This document shows positions 29,613-38,602 of a stretch of 64,000 nt of DNA, piece by piece (position 1 is the first letter of the stretch; each line of letters opens with the position of its first letter). Both the position numbers and the translations under genes were made by a program. A model generated the notes under the pieces. The model was not told the origin of the DNA. It saw only the letters and a list, made by a program, of their open reading frames with translations, and did no database searches. The stretch is taken from the NCBI RefSeq assembly GCF_029714205.1, contig NZ_CP121648.1, positions 7,169,501-7,233,500 of the forward strand. Direction: 5' to 3'. Source of the DNA: Methylobacterium sp. CB376. GTDB taxonomy: Bacteria; Pseudomonadota; Alphaproteobacteria; Rhizobiales; Beijerinckiaceae.

Positions 29613-30478
29613 CAGAGTCCCGCCTCGGTCGGATTCGGCCGCACCTCCTCGCGCAGGAGCCGGAACGCCTCGGCGAGGCCGGCCCGCAGCGTCCCCCGGG
29701 TGATCATGCTGGTGAGGGTCACGTCGAGCTTCACGAGGGTCTGGGCCGCGTCCGGGCTGATGCCCGTGACCACGACCCGGGCGCCGAGCAGGCGCGCCGC
29801 CTCGACGGTCCTGGTCAGGTGCAGGGCGACGCGGCTGTCGATGACCGGCACCCCGGTGACGTCGAGGATCGCGATCGAGGCCTCCTCCCGCCCGAGGGCG
29901 TCGAGGAGCCTCTCCATGATCTGCCGCGCGCGCTGCGTGTCGATGATCCCCACGAGCGGCATCAGCACGATGCGCTGCCAGATCGGCAGCGCCGGGGTGG
30001 CGAGGTCGAGGAGCGCCCGGCTCTGCCGCTCGATCAGCCGCTCCCGCGTCTCCACGAAGGCCGCGAAGGTCACGAGGGCCAGCCGGTCCACGGCGGCGCC
30101 GAAGGGAGCGAGGATCTCGGCCGGATGCTCGGGCCCCGCAGCCGCCTCGCGCCGCACCACCTCGGCGGCCGCGTCCTTGAGGGACATCAGCAGGCTCGCC
30201 GTCTCCATCGGGGTGAAGCCGTCCCGGGCCCGCGCCGCGCTCATGGCGGTCGCCTGCGCCTCGATCGCCGCGAAGGGCTCGCCGCTCACCCCGCCCTCGC
30301 CGGCGAGGAAGGCGTCGGTCAGGGCTCGCAGCAAGGCCGCGAGTTCGACCCGCAGCAGCCCGGGCGAGGTCGTCCGGCCGGGCTTGGTCTCCCCGGGCGC
30401 GTCGAGGCGGCGGAGCCACGCCTCGAGCACCTGCTCGTGTTGCGCCGACAGGATCTGTCCGAGTCTGCCCACCGCCAC
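29612..30478 (-). CDS. RsbR-like stressosome sensor (RsbRD-type N-terminus plus STAS)
   Basis: A 288-residue protein. The N-terminal ~155 residues are helical and resemble the RsbRD-type sensor module. The C-terminal ~130 are a STAS domain with conserved phosphorylation positions: Ser215 in VIDSRVALHL (Thr171 in Bacillus RsbR) and Thr247 in AAQTLV (Thr205). It would sense the signal and form the stressosome core with RsbS. First gene of the five-gene operon; 413 bases without a gene lie upstream. Confidence 0.82.
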   Translation of the reverse strand: MAVGRLGQILSAQHEQVLEAWLRRLDAPGETKPGRTTSPGLLRVELAALLRALTDAFLAGEGGVSGEPFAAIEAQATAMSAARARDGFTPMETASLLMSLKDAAAEVVRREAAAGPEHPAEILAPFGAAVDRLALVTFAAFVETRERLIERQSRALLDLATPALPIWQRIVLMPLVGIIDTQRARQIMERLLDALGREEASIAILDVTGVPVIDSRVALHLTRTVEAARLLGARVVVTGISPDAAQTLVKLDVTLTSMITRGTLRAGLAEAFRLLREEVRPNPTEAGL

Positions 30479-30891
30479 TCCCCCCTAGCCGCGCGCCGGG
30501 AATGCGCCGCGGCGCAGGAGCTGCACGTCGCGCCCGCCCGGTTCGGAAACCGGCGCGCGCTCAGCGGCCCGGTCGGGGTGTCGCCGACGAGGAGGCAGGG
30601 CCGAGATGTCGTCGCCGATCCACCGGGCGCGGCCGCCGGCCGCAGACGCAACCGAACATGACCTAACGGTAGCATGCACGGCGTGCACGCGCACCCCCGA
30701 CTGGTTGGCCTAGGCAACCCGCGCCGGAGTCCGCTGGCGAAGCCTGCCCAGGACGACGTCGCTGGGCGGAACCGCCCTGCGCCGCTCCGTCGAAGCAGGA
30801 GCGCGCGAGGCCAGTCTGCTTCGGCCCTCACGTCGGTTTCGCCGCCGAACCGGTGGTCCTTTCGGCGACCGGCGCCGGCCGCCGGCGGCGC
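30479..30891. other. 413-base intergenic region upstream of the stressosome operon
   Basis: No gene seen. It holds several symmetric elements: TGCACG-G-CGTGCA (30675-30687), a 6-bp hairpin CCGGTT/AACCGG with loop CGGA near 30538-30553, and an imperfect inverted repeat GGTTGGCCTAGGCAACC near 30703-30719. These are candidate operator or promoter elements for rsbR. I found no clear EcfG-type GGAAC/CGTT pair. Confidence 0.5.
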
Positions 30892-31578
30892 TCAGCCGTC
30901 CTCCCGCAGCGCCTCGGCGACCCGGGCTTCCAGCAGGTCGGGCCGGCGCAGGATCAGGGCGCCGCGGGTGCGGTCCACGAGGCCCTCCTGGGCCATCACG
31001 GTGAATTCCCGCGTCACCTGCTCGCGGCGGCAGCCGATCCGGGCGGCGAGCACGTGGTGGTAGGGCGGCGGGGTCACGACCCGCTCGCCGTCCGAGCCCG
31101 CCCGCGGCGAGGAGAGCCGCAGCAGCTCCGCGTAGAGCCGGTGGCGCAGGTCGAGGACCGCGTGCTCCATCAGGCGGCCGTTGAGCGAGCGCACCCGCTT
31201 GGCGAGGAGGCGCAGCAGGCGGTCCCCGATCGGCGGCGCCGCGAAGACGATCTGGCGGAAGACCGGCGCCGGCACGACGCAGAGTTCGCCGCGCGTCAGC
31301 GCCGTGACGTTGGCCGAGCGGCTCACCCCGTCGATCGCCGCGAGTTCCCCGAAGAACTCGCCGCCGCGCATCTCCCCGAGGATCACCTCCTTGCCCGATT
31401 GCGTGCGGTTGAGGATGCGCACCTCGCCCGCGGCCAGGAAATACACGTCCGTCGAGGCGTCGTCGAAGTCCACCAGGACCTCGTTCGGCTCGAAGCGTCT
31501 CCAGATGCAGCGGGTCTCGTAGGGGGCGAGGTCGACCCCCGCGTCCTTGAAGAACGGAAATACCCCCAGACGACCCAT
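30892..31578 (-). CDS. Crp/Fnr-family transcription regulator
   Basis: A 228-residue regulator. The cyclic-nucleotide-binding fold spans about residues 15-130 (VYFLAAGEVRILNRTQSGKEV and GEFFGELAAIDGVSRSANVTAL, where the Gly-Glu and Arg-Ser resemble the cAMP-pocket residues of Crp). The winged helix-turn-helix follows from ~165 (HHVLAARIGCRREQVTREFTVMAQEGLV). No Fnr-type cysteine cluster is visible at the N-terminus. The ATG at 31578 is used; a GTG at 31602 is possible. Divergent from the MgtC homologue. Confidence 0.85.
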   Translation of the reverse strand: MGRLGVFPFFKDAGVDLAPYETRCIWRRFEPNEVLVDFDDASTDVYFLAAGEVRILNRTQSGKEVILGEMRGGEFFGELAAIDGVSRSANVTALTRGELCVVPAPVFRQIVFAAPPIGDRLLRLLAKRVRSLNGRLMEHAVLDLRHRLYAELLRLSSPRAGSDGERVVTPPPYHHVLAARIGCRREQVTREFTVMAQEGLVDRTRGALILRRPDLLEARVAEALREDG

Positions 31579-31763
31579 GACGACGCCCCGCAACCCCCGC
31601 ACCTTGTTGTTCTTGCCACGATGCGGCCGGGCTTGCCAGGGTTGGGGATAACTTTGCGGCGGGCGCCGTCGCGGAGCGGCTCCCGGGCCGGCGCCCGGCT
31701 TCCGCCGGCCGCGCGGTCGGGCTATGAGCGCCCGGCTCCCTCGACGACGCGGATGATGCAGGC

Positions 31764-32405
31764 ATGGCGGCTTTTCAGGCGTTCCAGCCCGGGGCCTTCG
31801 TCGATTCCGCCCTCAGCCTCCTCGTCGCCTTCCTGCTCGGAACCCTGATCGGGGCGGAGCGGCAGTACCGGCAGCGGACCGCGGGCCTGCGCACCAACGT
31901 GCTGGTCGCGGTCGGCGCGGCGGCCTTCGTCGATCTCGGCATGGTGATCATGAAGGAGGGCATGAACGTCCGCGGCCTCAACACGGCGGCGACCCTGTGG
32001 GGCTCGGCCGCGGTCGGGGCCTATTCGGGGGCGGATCTTCTCGGCGAGGCCGTGCTGGTCGCCGGCGCGGTGCTCGCCGGCAACACCCTGCTGCGCCCCC
32101 TGGTCAACGCGATCAACCGCATCCCGATCGACGAGCGCTCCACCGAGGCGACCTACGAGGTGCGCCTGACGACCGAGGGCGACGCCCTGGGCCGCACCCG
32201 CGACCTCCTCACCGAGCGGCTGGAGGGGGCGAACTACCCGGTGAGCGAGGTCACGGTCGAGGAGCCGGCCGAGGGCGAGGTCGAACTCGTCGCGACCCTG
32301 GTCAGCACCGCGGTCGATCCGGCGGAGCTCGACGCGGTGGTGGTGAGCCTCGAACGCGCGCCCGGCGTGCGCCACGCCACCTGGACGGCCCGCACGGTGG
32401 ATTAG
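31764..32405 (+). CDS. MgtC/SapB family protein lacking a conserved membrane segment
   Basis: A 213-residue membrane protein. The N-terminal family motif is intact ([30 protein letters not shown]) and so is [24 protein letters not shown]. Between these, normal MgtC proteins have ~25 further residues, including a SGIGFLGAG stretch. Here AAAFVDLG runs straight into MVIMKEG. The C-terminal ~70 residues form the ACT-like domain seen in long MgtC proteins. The total length is shorter by about the missing amount. MgtC homologues act in magnesium or virulence-related homeostasis; this copy may be altered or inactive. Confidence 0.75.
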   Translation: MAAFQAFQPGAFVDSALSLLVAFLLGTLIGAERQYRQRTAGLRTNVLVAVGAAAFVDLGMVIMKEGMNVRGLNTAATLWGSAAVGAYSGADLLGEAVLVAGAVLAGNTLLRPLVNAINRIPIDERSTEATYEVRLTTEGDALGRTRDLLTERLEGANYPVSEVTVEEPAEGEVELVATLVSTAVDPAELDAVVVSLERAPGVRHATWTARTVD

Positions 32406-32454
32406 AGGAGCATCGCGCTGCTCCGGCGGGCGGTGCCGTCCCGGCTCGGGCGTC

Positions 32455-33405
32455 TCACGCCTCCCCGGGCCCGCGCCGCGGGGCGCCGCGCGGGCGCAGC
32501 CGGTCGAGGAGCCGTCCGTCGATGGCGGCGAGGCCCGCCCCGATCAGCCCCATCCCGGCGATCTGCCGCGCGTCGAGCCGCTCCCCGAGGACGAGCACGC
32601 CCAGGCCGATCGCCGAGACCGGGATCAGGAAGGTGACGAGGGCGATGTTGGTCGCCCCGGCCCGCGCCAGGATGCGGAAGAAGATCAGATAGGCGAGCGC
32701 GGTCGAGAGGCAGGCGAGGCCGAGCACCGCGCCCCAGGCCCCCGGGCCCGGCGGCGGCAGCGTCCAGGGCCGGTTGAGCGCGAGGGCGAGCGGCCCGAGG
32801 AGGAGCGCCGAGCAGGTCACCTGGCCGGCGGCGGTGACGAGCGGCGGCAGGCCCATCCGGCCGAAGCGCCGGCCGTAGACGCCCGCGAGGGCGTAGGACC
32901 AGGCCGCGGCGAGCACCGCCCCCTGCGCGAGCGCCGCCGCCCCGAGCCCGCCCAGCACCGCCGGGCCGACCATCACGGCGACGCCCGCGAGGCCGAGCCC
33001 GACCCCGGCGAGGCGCCGGCCGGTCATCCGCTCGTCGCGGGTGAGGAAGTGGGCGACGACCACCGTGGTGAGCGGCGTCGTCGCGTTGAGCAGCGCGGCG
33101 AGGCCGGAGGCGATCTGCGTCTGCCCCCAGGCGATCAGGCAGAACGGGATCGCGTTGTTGAGGATCCCCATGCCCAGGAAGGCGGCCCAGGTCGCGCGGT
33201 CGCGGGGCATGCGCGCGCCGAGGAGCGGCGCGAGGGCGTTGAGGATCAGGGCCGCCAGCGCGAGGCGCAGGGCGACGACGGTGAGCGGGGGCAGCGCGTC
33301 GAGGGCGACCCGCACGAAGAAGAACGAGCCGCCCCAGAGCACCGACAGGAGCAGGATCAGGCCCCAGTCGGACAGGCTCATCGGACGGTTCACGGCGGGC
33401 GGCAT
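32455..33405 (-). CDS. EamA/DMT-family transporter
   Basis: A 316-residue inner-membrane protein with about ten hydrophobic segments and two EamA repeats. The first begins at WGLILLLSVLWGGSFFFVRVAL, the second near residue 150. This superfamily exports amino acids, nucleotides or other metabolites, and the substrate is not evident. The ATG at 33405 is preferred over a longer frame to 33501 with an arginine-rich leader. An ATG at 33381 (MSLSDWG) is also possible. It ends convergent to the MgtC homologue. Confidence 0.82.
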   Translation of the reverse strand: MPPAVNRPMSLSDWGLILLLSVLWGGSFFFVRVALDALPPLTVVALRLALAALILNALAPLLGARMPRDRATWAAFLGMGILNNAIPFCLIAWGQTQIASGLAALLNATTPLTTVVVAHFLTRDERMTGRRLAGVGLGLAGVAVMVGPAVLGGLGAAALAQGAVLAAAWSYALAGVYGRRFGRMGLPPLVTAAGQVTCSALLLGPLALALNRPWTLPPPGPGAWGAVLGLACLSTALAYLIFFRILARAGATNIALVTFLIPVSAIGLGVLVLGERLDARQIAGMGLIGAGLAAIDGRLLDRLRPRGAPRRGPGEA

Positions 33406-33497
33406 GGCGGGTCCCCTGGCTGGCCTTCGGCGGCCCCCGTGATGGCACCGGGGGATTGCCCGGCGCGTCCCGGATCTTGCGCCGCGACCGGCGCGCC

Positions 33498-34829
33498 TCA
33501 CGCCTTCAGGATCGTCGGCCCGGACAGGCCGCGCCGGGCCATGGCGTTGCGCGTGTCGACGACGAGGCGGGCCTCCGCCGCGACCAGCGCGTAATCGACC
33601 CCGTCGTGATCGGTGGCGATCAGCACCGCGTCGACCGCGCGCAGCGTCCCGGCATCGAGGGGGGTCGAGCGGCGTCCCGCGAGGGAGGCGTACTCGCGCG
33701 TCGGCGGCAGCACCGGCACCAGCGGATCGTGGTAGAGGCAGGTCGCGCCGCGCGCCTCGATCAGCCGCATCAGCCGCAGGGCGGGGCTCTCGCGGGTATC
33801 GTCGATGTTGCGCTTGTAGGCGAGGCCGAGCAGCAGGATGCGCGATCCCGAGAAGGGGCGCCCCGTCCGGTCGACCGCCGCCGCGAGGCGCTCGACCACG
33901 TGGGCGGGCATGCGGGTGTTGACCTCGCCGGCGAGTTCGATGAAGCGGGCCGGCACCTCGAATTCCCGCGCCTTCCAGGCGAGGTAGAACGGATCGATCG
34001 GGATGCAGTGCCCGCCGAGCCCGGGCCCCGGATAGAACGGCATGAACCCGAACGGCTTGGTGGCGGCGGCCTCGATCACCTCCCAGACGTCGATGCCCAT
34101 CGCGTCGTAGACGAGCTTCAGCTCGTTCACGAGGGCGATGTTGACCGCGCGGAAGATGTTCTCGGTGAGCTTCACGGCCTCCGCGCAGGCCGCGCTCGAC
34201 ACCGGCACGGTGGCGACCGTGAGGGCCCCGTAGAGGGCGGCGGCGAGGCGCCGCGAGGCGGGGTCGTCCGCACCCACTACCTTGGGGATCTGCGCGGTCG
34301 AGAAGGCGGCGTTGCCGGGATCCTCCCGCTCGGGCGAGTAGGCGAGGAAGATCTCGGCCCCGACCCGCAACCCGCCGGCCTCCAAGAGCGGCCGCACCAC
34401 CTCGTCCGTGGTGCCCGGATAGGTGGTCGATTCGAGCACCACGAGCTGACCCGGCCGCAGGGAGGCCGCTACGGCCCGGGCGCTCGCCACGACGAAGCCG
34501 AGATCGGGCTCCCGGTGCCGCGTGAGCGGCGTCGGCACGCAGATCAGGATCGCGTCGGGCTCGGCGAGCCGGGCCATGTCGCCGGTCGCCGCGAAGGTGC
34601 CGGCGCGCGCCGCCTCGGCCAGCGCATCCCCGGGGATGTGGTGGAACGCCCCCTCCCCGCGGTTGAGCGCGGCGACCCGCTCCGGGTTGGTGTCGAAGCC
34701 CAGGACGGAGAAGCCCGCCCGCAGGGCCGCGAGGGCGAGGGGCAGCCCGACATAGCCGAGCCCGACGATGCCGACGAGGGCGTCGCCGCCGCTCAGGCGA
34801 CGCTCCAGTTCCTCAACGCGCGGCATCAT
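33498..34829 (-). CDS. Nucleotide-sugar dehydrogenase (UDP-GlcNAc 6-dehydrogenase WbpA type)
   Basis: Oxidises a UDP-hexose C6 hydroxyl to a uronic acid with NAD, supplying envelope or exopolysaccharide. A 443-residue protein: Rossmann motif VGIVGLGYVGLPLA (~19-32), VPTPL, ESTTYPGTT, KLTENIFRAVNIALVNE and the catalytic cysteine in GPGLGGHCIPIDPFYL. The last motif is typical of the WbpA/WbpO branch, not the UDP-glucose dehydrogenase Ugd. The ATG pair at 34829/34826 starts the conserved region. No other polysaccharide genes lie in the window. Confidence 0.88.
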   Translation of the reverse strand: MMPRVEELERRLSGGDALVGIVGLGYVGLPLALAALRAGFSVLGFDTNPERVAALNRGEGAFHHIPGDALAEAARAGTFAATGDMARLAEPDAILICVPTPLTRHREPDLGFVVASARAVAASLRPGQLVVLESTTYPGTTDEVVRPLLEAGGLRVGAEIFLAYSPEREDPGNAAFSTAQIPKVVGADDPASRRLAAALYGALTVATVPVSSAACAEAVKLTENIFRAVNIALVNELKLVYDAMGIDVWEVIEAAATKPFGFMPFYPGPGLGGHCIPIDPFYLAWKAREFEVPARFIELAGEVNTRMPAHVVERLAAAVDRTGRPFSGSRILLLGLAYKRNIDDTRESPALRLMRLIEARGATCLYHDPLVPVLPPTREYASLAGRRSTPLDAGTLRAVDAVLIATDHDGVDYALVAAEARLVVDTRNAMARRGLSGPTILKA

Positions 34830-34926
34830 ATCCCGTCCCGCCTCACCTCTGCCGCGCCCGCATAGCCCGGCCCGGTGTCGGCCTGTCAACCGGCGGCGCC
34901 CTCGCGGGGCGGTGCCGGGCCCGCGC

Positions 34927-36249
34927 TCACCGCTCCCGGAACCAGGCGGGAAATTCCGTCGCGGCGCTCAGGTCGAGTTCCAGCCTGTTCTCGTCCGGGG
35001 GGTCGTTCTCGACGACCGCGCCGACCGTGAAGGCGCCGTAGGCGAAATCGATCGGGAGTTCGGCCGTGCCGTTCCGCGCCGGCACCACGACCTGCTCCCG
35101 AGGGAAGGTCGGGTGCAGGTGGAACCGCACCGGACCGGCGAGCGGAGGTCCGGCACCCGGCCTGCTCTCCACGACGAGCGTGAAGGCGGCGAATCCTTCG
35201 TCCTGATCCAGCCTGACGTCGCGGACGAGGAGCCGCCGGCGTGCCGTCTCGGCGGTGCCGCCGAACAGGCCCTTGTTCGGATCGACCTCGTCCGCCGGCT
35301 CCTTCGCGACGTGGAGCTCGGGCGCCAGGGCGGGCGCGGTCGGCGCGCCCGCCGCGGACGCGAGTCCGCCCGCCCCGATCCGGTCGAGGAGGGCCAGCAG
35401 GCCGGAATGGTCCTCCGCGTCTCCCGGCGCGCTCTGGATCCGGTAGAACACGGCCCGCAGGCCGAACTTGTCCCGCATGCGCCTCTCGATCAGCGCCCTC
35501 TCGTCCTCGGTCCGGTAGCCGAAGATCCCGAAATGCTGGCTGTCCTCCACACCCAGATTCGCCCGCACGCTGCGCATGATCTGCCCCAGATCGGGATCGC
35601 GCATCGAGAAGCCGAGGAACACGACGGGCTGTGTCATGAACACGGCGACGATCCGCCGCTGGAAGACGTCGTTGAGGTAGAGGCGCGCGTAGGACGTCTC
35701 GGTCAGCACGATGTCGGCCGGCCGGTCGAAGCGCCCGTGCAGATAGACGATGCAGGGCGGCGCGGAGCGGTCGGACAGGGCGCGGAAGAAGGTGCGGACG
35801 TCGGCCGCGTCGCTCCAGTGGATGGGGGTGAACGACCTCCCGGCCCGCCGCATCGCCAGTTCGATGCAGGGATCGTAATTCGTCGTGATGATGTGCCGGA
35901 AGCCGAGGCCGGCGATCCGCAGGTGGGGCTCGCTCAGGGCATGCGGCGTCCGCGGCTCCTGGAACTTCCCCGAGATGAATGTCGCAAATTCCTCAGGCGA
36001 CATTCTGACGTACATCTCCTCCGCTTGCCAGGCGGGGTCATCGATGCTGCGCAGAATGGCAGCGTATTTCGGAGGTATCTTATCGTCTCTCGACAGGATT
36101 TCATTCATCATCGTCATCAAGTCCGGCCATGAAGGATAGCCGGAAGCGACGCTGGCGCCTGCTCCAACTAGGGCGAGCAGGCGATTTGCGGCCATCGCCC
36201 GCGTGAGGTCGTCGAGACTCTTGCTCTCTTCGAAGAGGGGAAGCTGCAT
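34927..36249 (-). CDS. SIR2-like NAD-binding protein with probable pYEATS tail (possible defence gene)
   Basis: A 440-residue soluble protein. Residues ~15-270 are a SIR2-like domain with its NAD-site motifs: GAGAS (29-33), TTNYD (122-126), the catalytic-type histidine in LHG (His171) and FLGFSMRDPDLG (211-222). A low-complexity linker (~295-330) leads to an all-beta region (~335-440) with FHLHPTF and FTVGAVVEN, resembling a prokaryotic YEATS domain. Proteins of this SIR2 branch are often phage-triggered NADases. AAGGAT precedes the ATG. The 5' part and upstream region are less GC-rich than the surroundings, hinting at transfer. It stands alone; the function is inferred only. Confidence 0.75.
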   Translation of the reverse strand: MQLPLFEESKSLDDLTRAMAANRLLALVGAGASVASGYPSWPDLMTMMNEILSRDDKIPPKYAAILRSIDDPAWQAEEMYVRMSPEEFATFISGKFQEPRTPHALSEPHLRIAGLGFRHIITTNYDPCIELAMRRAGRSFTPIHWSDAADVRTFFRALSDRSAPPCIVYLHGRFDRPADIVLTETSYARLYLNDVFQRRIVAVFMTQPVVFLGFSMRDPDLGQIMRSVRANLGVEDSQHFGIFGYRTEDERALIERRMRDKFGLRAVFYRIQSAPGDAEDHSGLLALLDRIGAGGLASAAGAPTAPALAPELHVAKEPADEVDPNKGLFGGTAETARRRLLVRDVRLDQDEGFAAFTLVVESRPGAGPPLAGPVRFHLHPTFPREQVVVPARNGTAELPIDFAYGAFTVGAVVENDPPDENRLELDLSAATEFPAWFRER

Positions 36250-36442
36250 GACGGTGACATCCTTTGAGGACGAGCCGGCACGACTTTATGTAGCATGGAG
36301 GTTTTGCGAATTCTACCTGTGATCGCATTTCCGGTGCCGGCAGCCCCGGATTTCGCGCCGGCGCGATCGGCACGGGATGCGGGCGCGGCGGGATCCTCGC
36401 CTCCTCTTGCCTCCGCCCGACCCGCCCCCCACAAGACCGGCC

Positions 36443-38314
36443 ATGCTCCGCGTCAACGACCTCACCTACCGGATCGGCGAACGGCTGATCCTCGACCGCG
36501 CCGGCTTCGCGATCCCCGACCGCGCGCGGGTCGGCCTCGTCGGCCGCAACGGGGCGGGCAAGACCACCCTGTTCCGCCTGATCCAGGGCGAGATCGCCAC
36601 CGAGGGCGGCACCGTCTCGCTGCCGAAGGGCACCCGGATCGGCGGCGTGGCCCAGGAGGCTCCCGCCGGTCCCGAGACCCTGCACGAGGTCGTGCTCGCC
36701 GCCGACGTCGAGCGCACGCGCCTGCTGCGGGAGGCCGAGACCGCCGACGGCCTGCGCCGGGCCGAGATCGAGACGCGCCTCGTCGACATCGACGCCCACT
36801 CGGCCCCGGCCCGGGCGGCCGCGATCCTGCACGGCCTCGGCTTCGACGCGGCGGCGCAGGCCCGCCCCTGCGCGGATTTCTCCGGCGGCTGGCGCATGCG
36901 CGTGGCGCTCGCCGCCGTGCTCTTCTCCGAGCCCGACCTGCTCCTCCTCGACGAGCCCACCAACTACCTCGACATCGAGGGGACGCTCTGGCTCTACGAT
37001 TACCTGGAGCGCTATCCCCGCACCGCGATCATCATCAGCCACGACCGCGACCTGCTCGACACGAGCGTCGACCACATCCTCCACCTCGACCGCGGCCAGC
37101 TCACCCTCTACCGGGGCGGCTACACCTCCTTCGCCCGCCAGCTCGCCGAGAAGCGCAGCCTGCAGGCCAAGGCGCGGGCGAAGCAGGAGGCCGAGCGCGC
37201 CCATCTCCAGAGCTTCGTCGACCGCTTCAGGGCCAAGGCCACCAAGGCGCGCCAGGCCCAGTCGCGCATGAAGCGGCTCGCCAAGATGGAGCCGATCGCC
37301 GCGCTGATCGAGGACGACGTCCCGGTGATCCACCTGCCGAGCCCGCCCCGGCCGCTCTCCCCGCCCCTCGTCGCCATGGAGCGGGTGGCGGCGGGCTACG
37401 GCGAGCGCACCGTGCTCTCGGGCCTCACCCTGACGCTCGCGCCCGACGACCGCGTCGCGCTGCTCGGCGCCAACGGCAACGGCAAGTCGACCTTCTGCAA
37501 GCTGATCGGCGGGCGGCTCGATCCGCTCTCGGGCGAGGTCCGGCGCTCGACCAAGATCGAGGTGGCGTATTTCGCCCAGCACCAGCTCGACGAGCTGCGC
37601 CCGGCCGAGAGCGCCTACGCGCATGTCCGCGACCTGATGCCGGAGGTGCCCGAATCGAAGGTGCGGGCCGCCGCCGCCCGGCTCGGCTTCCCGGGCCAGA
37701 AGGCGGACACGCCGGTGGCGCAGCTCTCGGGCGGCGAGAAGGCCCGGCTGCTGATGGGGCTGGCGGCCTTCGCGGGTCCCCACCTGCTGATCCTCGACGA
37801 GCCGACCAACCACCTCGACATCGAGAGCCGTCAGGCGCTGGTGGAGGCGATCAACGACTACGAGGGCGCCGTGATCCTGGTGAGCCACGACCGCTTCCTG
37901 GTCGAGGCCTGCGCCGACCGGCTCTGGCTGGTGCGGAACGGCAGCGTGAAGCCCTTCGACGGCGACATGGACGATTACCGCCGCCTCGTGCTGGCGGGAC
38001 CGGAGCCCGAGGCGCCGCGGACCAGCGAATCGGCCGGCGGGGCCAAGGCGGTCGAGCGGCGCAGCAACGCCGAGCGTCGGGCGGCCCTGGCGCCCTTGCG
38101 CAAGCGGCTGGAGGCGGTCGAGGCGCGGATGACCAAGCTCTCCGAGGCCATCGCCAAGATCGATGCGGCGCTGGAGGACGGCAGCGCCTTCCGGACCGAT
38201 CCGGCCAAGGCCGGGGACCTCGCCCGGATGCGGGCCGAGGCCGCCGCCGCCCTCGCCGCCGCCGAGGAGGATTGGCTGGCCCTCAGCGGGGAATTGGAGG
38301 CCGCCGAGGGGTGA
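36443..38314 (+). CDS. ABC-F family ATPase (Uup/EttA-like)
   Basis: A 623-residue soluble protein with two ATP-binding cassettes and no membrane domain. Cassette 1 has GRNGAGKTT, signature FSGGWRMR and LLLLDEPTNYLDIE. Cassette 2 has GANGNGKST, LSGGEKAR and LILDEPTNHLDIE. The linker (~245-305) is a charged helix typical of ABC-F factors acting on ribosomes, and the C-terminus ends in a coiled coil. The ATG at 36443 gives MLRVNDLTYRIG; the longer frame is a proline-rich leader without conservation. Divergent from the SIR2-like gene. Confidence 0.9.
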   Translation: MLRVNDLTYRIGERLILDRAGFAIPDRARVGLVGRNGAGKTTLFRLIQGEIATEGGTVSLPKGTRIGGVAQEAPAGPETLHEVVLAADVERTRLLREAETADGLRRAEIETRLVDIDAHSAPARAAAILHGLGFDAAAQARPCADFSGGWRMRVALAAVLFSEPDLLLLDEPTNYLDIEGTLWLYDYLERYPRTAIIISHDRDLLDTSVDHILHLDRGQLTLYRGGYTSFARQLAEKRSLQAKARAKQEAERAHLQSFVDRFRAKATKARQAQSRMKRLAKMEPIAALIEDDVPVIHLPSPPRPLSPPLVAMERVAAGYGERTVLSGLTLTLAPDDRVALLGANGNGKSTFCKLIGGRLDPLSGEVRRSTKIEVAYFAQHQLDELRPAESAYAHVRDLMPEVPESKVRAAAARLGFPGQKADTPVAQLSGGEKARLLMGLAAFAGPHLLILDEPTNHLDIESRQALVEAINDYEGAVILVSHDRFLVEACADRLWLVRNGSVKPFDGDMDDYRRLVLAGPEPEAPRTSESAGGAKAVERRSNAERRAALAPLRKRLEAVEARMTKLSEAIAKIDAALEDGSAFRTDPAKAGDLARMRAEAAAALAAAEEDWLALSGELEAAEG

Positions 38315-38550
38315 GCGCGGCGCCCGCGGCCGGGCGGGCGGCTTCCGTCGCGCGACGCCGCCTCGGCGCGACCCGCCCGGCCGCCGCACCATGGCTCGGC
38401 CCGGGGAGCGCGGCGGCTCCCGCCCGCGGCCGAACCGTCCGGGGTGGTTCTGGCCGCTGGACCAGGGCCGACGCCGTCGCCTCACGGTCGGCCGCCGCGA
38501 GGCGGGAGGCGCGCCGCGGCGGGTGATGGCGGAACAAGGACCCGTAACGC

Positions 38551-38585
38551 TCGCGAGGGCGGTCCCGCCGGAACCGCCCTCGCGA
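38551..38585. terminator. Hairpin between the ABC-F and NlpD-like genes
   Basis: 13-bp perfect arms TCGCGAGGGCGGT (38551-38563) and its complement (38573-38585) with a 9-base loop, just outside the stop of the - strand NlpD-like gene. Suited to terminate the convergent pair. Confidence 0.6.
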
Positions 38586-38602
38586 TGCCGCGGCGCGACC
38601 GT

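Noticed and set aside
33498..36249. Nucleotide-sugar dehydrogenase and SIR2-like gene as one defence island
   Set aside because: The dehydrogenase is an ordinary envelope enzyme with normal composition. Only adjacency links them.
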